From contig JAWWNJ010000001.1 of the NCBI GenBank assembly GCA_037176885.1, positions 3,906,001-3,970,000 on the forward strand: DNA of 64,000 nucleotides. The letters are read 5' to 3'. Below, one piece after another: positions 59,881 to 64,000 of this stretch; the first letter of the stretch is position 1; every line of letters starts with the position of its first letter. The notes beneath the pieces were generated by a model, which saw nothing but the letters and a program-made list of their open reading frames with translations, did not search any database and was not told the DNA's origin. Both the position numbers and the translations under genes were made by a program. Source of the DNA: Favolaschia claudopus (lineage: Eukaryota > Basidiomycota > Agaricomycetes > Agaricales > Mycenaceae).

Positions 59881-60033
59881 TGTACGCGGTTGAAGCCAGT
59901 CTAGATTACCAGGAAGGTAGTGGTTTATGTAGAACTTGGTCAAGCGTAGGTTTGATTGGCGTGTCACTCTTCAAAACGTCCATCATCTACCTGTATTCCC
60001 TGGAACTCGCTGGATCGTCACAGAATATTCTGA

Positions 60034-62124
60034 ATGGCCAATAACACCGTCGTGTTCAAAGGTACAAGGAATTGAATCTTCGCAAGTGCTCTACTAAGCA
60101 TGATAATAGCCTTGCAACTTGCCAATGAACAACGAAATGCATATGGTCTACGGTACAATGATTTCGCTCGGTATAGGTGCGTGGTAGTCCTTATATCTCT
60201 GGAACTGTACTCAACTATGCGTTCAGGAAGCATTGCGCGAACAGGACGCACCGACTTCGGTCAACTCTGAAAATGACGCACGGGAAAGGTCGAGAATTCA
60301 AGAAGCTACCGTCCCTCACTCCAGAGATAGTCAAGGACGGACAGTGCGCACGCATCTATTGGCAGATGTGTAGCCGGTGCTAAACTTCTGGTAGTCTTCA
60401 ACTGCTCCTCCTTAAAGCCGAACGCGCCTGGGCATATTCTCAAGAGTTATCTTCTCTTGCGTTACTTCCTGCCAACGCCGACAAAGCCAGTACTCTGCGT
60501 CACAGCGCTACTGGCCGTTTCCGACGCGCTGTAAATTGGTCGACTCAGCTGCTTTCCCTGTGCCAGTCGCTTCATGCCTCTTCTCGACTTTCCGCCGAGA
60601 ATCTCATCCAAGTCACTGTTTACACTCTGATTTTGAACGGCCGCTTCCTGAGATACCGTGACGAATTCGACGATGCGCTCATTCAGCTCAGTGTAGCTAG
60701 GGGTCTTCTTGATGAATTGGCGGCTTCTGCTGCCACTAGTCGAGACCAGGCGCTCGCAACTCTCTTCTCCGATGCAGTTGGCCCCTGAGATTAGATACTG
60801 CGCGCATGAAATGGGGCGATCCAAAGCCTACGACATCGACGGCATTGTCAAGGAGGTAGCCGGAAAACACAGGAATCATATCGTCGAAGGGTGTGATGCT
60901 ATCATCAAGAAATTCAAGTCTGAAGCGGACACCGCTGGCCAGGGAGCGAGCCGCAAGAAACTGGCTGAATTAAAATGGGAAGACCAACCGGTTCCTGTCC
61001 GGAATCCCGAGCTCGTCGATGTCTTGCTCAAGGTGCAAGAGGCAGAACAGAGGCTAGAGGGATTCCAACAAAGTACCTCAGGCAGTTCGAGTAAAAAGGG
61101 TGTGGCTGCTTATGATGCCATATTATTGGCCTTGAGCGACGCCGAGGATGTTGCAAGGAAACTTGTTGAGACTCAGCAGGCGGGTGTTTCTTCTGTTGAT
61201 CGAATGCATTTGTCCTAACGGCGTTCCAGCTCACCGGTTCCACTTCCACCGCGTCAGGCGGGGCTCGCGATATCCAGTTCGTGCATGCCTACATTGTGTA
61301 CCAGTTACTTTCGCGGCGAATCCAGCGCGATCTTCTGCTGGTCTCGGCTCTGCTATCGTCCGAATCCACACAGCCCGGTCGCTCAACGAAATCTAAGTCT
61401 GAACAGGTTGACGCTCGCCTGTTCCCTGCTGTCGTCAAGCTGCTTGACACCGTGCTACAAAGTCTCAACCAAATGCGCGCCCTCAGTGTGGTGGATGACA
61501 GTCCCGATCTCGCATCGGCTGTAGAAGCCCGGCTGTCTTTCACCAAGGCACGGAGGTAAGTCTCGTAGTGTATCGACTGTTCTCTATATCTCATAGCATT
61601 TTTCATGAAGATGTCTCTTCCTAGCCCGTTCCTACGCCCCTCTGAAGAAATACGCCGAAGCGTTGACGTTAATCCAGCACGCCAACATTCACATCCGCGA
61701 GACCCAATCGACGCTCTCATTATCCGACGTCGATCCCATATCTTCCGCCACACCCTCATACTTCCCACTATCCCGCGAAAGTGTATCCGAACTCGAAGGC
61801 ACCCTCGCTTCCGAGGGCCTACAATTCAAGCGCGATTGGTTCGCTTTCAACGGTGGCTCACTCGACGCTACGGCTAAAGCGGATAAGAAGCCGCTGTTCT
61901 TTGATATAGCGGTGAACTACGTGGCGCTGGATATGCCTGCATTGAGAGCGCGGGCAGGGTTGGAGCCTCTGGAGGAGACCGAGGCTGCAGCGCCGCCTGT
62001 AATGGAAAAACGGCAGGCTGTCACAGAGGACCCAGTGGTCGAAAGTCCCGAGACGAAGGCGGCTCCTGCACCTGCTCGAGGAGGTTTAAGCAGTTTGTTG
62101 GGTGGATGGTGGGGCAGAAGCTGA
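60034..62124 (+). CDS. SRP68: Signal recognition particle subunit SRP68
   Basis: Binds 7S RNA with SRP72 and helps couple the particle to the translocon. The start at 60034 (MANNTVVFK) is followed by a 48 nt intron joining to ALQLANEQRNAYGLRYNDFA and, after a second intron, KHCANRTHRLRSTLKMTHGK, the Arg-rich RNA-binding part. A helical repeat region follows (LLLKAERAWAYSQEL, LILNGRFLRYRDEFDDALIQ), then EIRYCAHEMGR, DIQFVHAYIVYQLLSRRIQRD and a C-terminal TPR-like region ending GGLSSLLGGWWGRS. The intron near 61180-61230 could use a GGT|GTTTCT donor or a GC donor, so its edges are uncertain. Length fits fungal SRP68. Confidence 0.93.
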
Positions 62125-62222
62125 TCGAATCAATTACACATTTATATGTATTGTAGTATATGCCAAATGGCGAGGTACAAAATATTGAATACAGATAGCA
62201 GATCCAAATACGACGACGACAC

Positions 62223-64000
62223 TCAAGCAACGAACTGTGGAAGGAGGTTCATGAGCATTGAATGACAGGTAAATTACCGCTGAACGCACCTTCTCAGCTT
62301 TAGATTCTGAGATAGACGACGATCCACCGTTTTCTTCAGCTTCTTCGGCGCTGATTAGGCTGATTTTCCGACCAGTCTCTTTGATCAGTGACCAAAATTG
62401 TTTATTTCCGGGCTCCGATAAACACTGGTCGCGGAGGTCTTTCATGAAGCTGAACAGTGCATAGAATTAGCAGGCGTTTTATTCAATTATTACTTCACTC
62501 ACCTATTCCATGCATCTATCTCGTCCTCCTGCTCAACAGGTCAACCGCTGGGATCGGTAATATGTAAGACAACTCACCTTCAAACACGTATCTCTCAATG
62601 TCTCCATACACTCCAACATTTCGTCTTTTCGACGATTCGCGAACGGCCGCAACACAATCTCTGTTACGACCGCGCCCAAGTCCTCCACAGCTTTGCTGAC
62701 CATATCACCTCTCGCGATATTCGTCTTGAAATCGTCCAAAGGTCTAGCGTTCCCGATTATCCGACCCGGCGCAAGCCCACGATCGAATTCCGGGGACAAT
62801 GAACGCGCGGGTGTGGGTAGCGGGTTGTGGTTCCTCTTTGGCGGTGGTGCAGGCGTCGCAGGGGTAGCTTTCTTTGCCTTCATAGCCACTGCTGTGGACG
62901 CCAGCAGGTCTTCGCCCTCCGAATCGTCCTCTGTCGCGCTGTCGTCGGAGTTGACGGCCTTTGCTTTGCCCTTTTTATCGGCGGAGGAAACGGTGACGTT
63001 GACTTGGGATTGGGACTGCGATGCAGCGCCAGGGCGTTTGGGTGCGGGCTTGGCGTCGAGGAGGAGCATGTCGTCGCCGTCGTCGCGGGCGTGGACGTGT
63101 CCGTCTTTGCGTTGGCGTGCGACCTTCTTTGGAACCTGTTTGACTTTGAACTCGGTCTTGACTTCTTCGATGGCGTCCCGGGCGCGCTTGAGTGCGCGTT
63201 TTGGGGGCTCGAAGTATTTGAGTATCTCGGGGTGTGGGGGCGGAACGGGGTTCTTGTTGAGGTCAGATACGACGGCGGCGTGGAATTGGGCTTGCTTGAT
63301 GCGGTGGATGGCTGGATTGTATGACATTCTGGTATCGAACCAGGGCCCTCGGTTTCTATGCAACGAAAATTGTCAGGCGCACAAGATATGAGCACATGCA
63401 AATGAAGCCCACCCCTCCTCATCCTTCTCCCCAGCATCCATGAGATCCATCGCGTCCACGAAGTTGTCCATAGCTTCGAGCTGCGCCTCGGTGGGGATGT
63501 ACGCATGCTCCTTGAGGACCTCGCCTTTCTTAGAGATGAGGTTGTCCAGTGAAGCGAACGTGTACTTGCGCACGTCGTCTGCGAAGGGCATCTGCGACCA
63601 CAGCAGACAGTCGATTCCGTCGGCGATGCATGGCGCGAGAACACCCATCTTTGCGTCCATGCCGTCCTTGGTGACCCAACGCGCAATGGCCATGGCGTTT
63701 TTCTCGTACATGGCCTGTGCGATAGAGGAGATGGCGACTTGCTGTTCGGGTTGTGCTGGGTCGCCCCAAACGTATTGGATTTCACCGAGGGAGAGCTCGC
63801 GACGGAACTATCTGGAGATGAGTCTTTGGCTCGTCGGTAAGTGGGGAAATATACATTTTTGGCTAGGAAGAAGCCGCAGATATCGATCCCCTTCTTGGTT
63901 GGTAGGCGGTTGAATTGGCCATCGGGGCAGGGGACGTAGGTGGTACCGTATTTGAACCCTCGGATGAGTTCCTCCTTGGCGACTTCTTCGAAGCCGGGTT
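62223..64000 (-). CDS. KU80: Ku80, DNA end-binding subunit (3' part)
   Basis: One half of the Ku heterodimer that binds broken DNA ends for non-homologous end joining. The window covers the C-terminal part. It starts at the right edge with KYGTTYVPCPDGQFNRLP and GIDICGFFLAKN (the beta-barrel domain), continues MYEKNAMAIARWV and the KPVPPPHPEILKYF-like linker. It ends in the C-terminal helical domain (VEDLGAVVTEIVLRPFANRRKDEMLECMETLR; WNRFMKDLRDQCL). An unusually long Lys/Ser/Asp-rich insertion lies between the core and the C-terminal domain. The last exon encodes KFVA and a TGA at 62223. The 5' half lies beyond the window. Confidence 0.9.

Noticed and set aside
1..64000. CRISPR arrays, bacterial operons or phage genes
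   Set aside because: The sequence is intron-rich fungal nuclear DNA; no spaced direct repeats of that kind or prokaryotic gene order were seen.

Overview
This window is nuclear DNA from a filamentous basidiomycete, most likely a mushroom-forming Agaricomycete. The protein-coding genes are broken by many 45-75 nt GT-AG introns with CTAAC/CTGAC-type branch points. The gene set is typical fungal housekeeping (ARO2, CYC8, VPS34, TOP2, HEM3, GET3, SRP68, KU80), plus families common in basidiomycetes: the secreted Ala/Lys-rich protein often mislabelled 'ribosomal protein s17', a fungal ADAM protease, F-box/LRR proteins, a copper-fist regulator and EHN-type epoxide hydrolases. All assignments come from reading translations and splicing by eye; no search was run.

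Layout, left to right. 1-5 kb: the end of an unidentified gene converging on chorismate synthase, then a gene-poor stretch and a SAP30-like gene. 5-9.4 kb: the s17-like secreted protein and a 2.5 kb gene-poor gap. 9.4-15.2 kb: an ADAM-family membrane metalloprotease (apparent frameshifts in its propeptide) facing a membrane-anchored aspartic-protease-like protein whose two catalytic motifs look degenerate. 15.6-19.7 kb: mitochondrial ClpP divergent from the nuclear-envelope protein Brl1/Brr6, then a SERF gene. 20.3-28.3 kb: the Cyc8/Ssn6 corepressor, an FAD monooxygenase and a frameshifted F-box gene. 28.9-30.2 kb: a degenerate CTTGA-rich minisatellite. 30.8-42.5 kb: three long minus-strand genes (DUF7025-type AAA ATPase, VPS34, TOP2). 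43.8-48.3 kb: copper-fist regulator, UBE2W-like E2, HEM3.

The accessory part is 48.8-58.4 kb. It holds three tandem paralogous epoxide hydrolase genes, EH1, EH2 and EH3. Copies 1 and 2 carry signal peptides, copy 3 does not, and copy 2 has a one-base frameshift. Between EH1 and EH2 lies an intronless gene for a multi-pass membrane protein with three PAM2-like (poly(A)-binding-protein-binding) motifs, plus a 252 bp foldback (MITE-like) element just upstream of EH2. An intronless F-box gene sits between EH2 and EH3. The window closes with GET3 and SRP68, a divergent pair of protein-targeting genes, and the 3' part of KU80.

The strongest candidates for something new are the PAM2-bearing membrane protein, the expanding epoxide hydrolase cluster with its foldback insertion, and the catalytically degenerate membrane aspartic-protease homologue.
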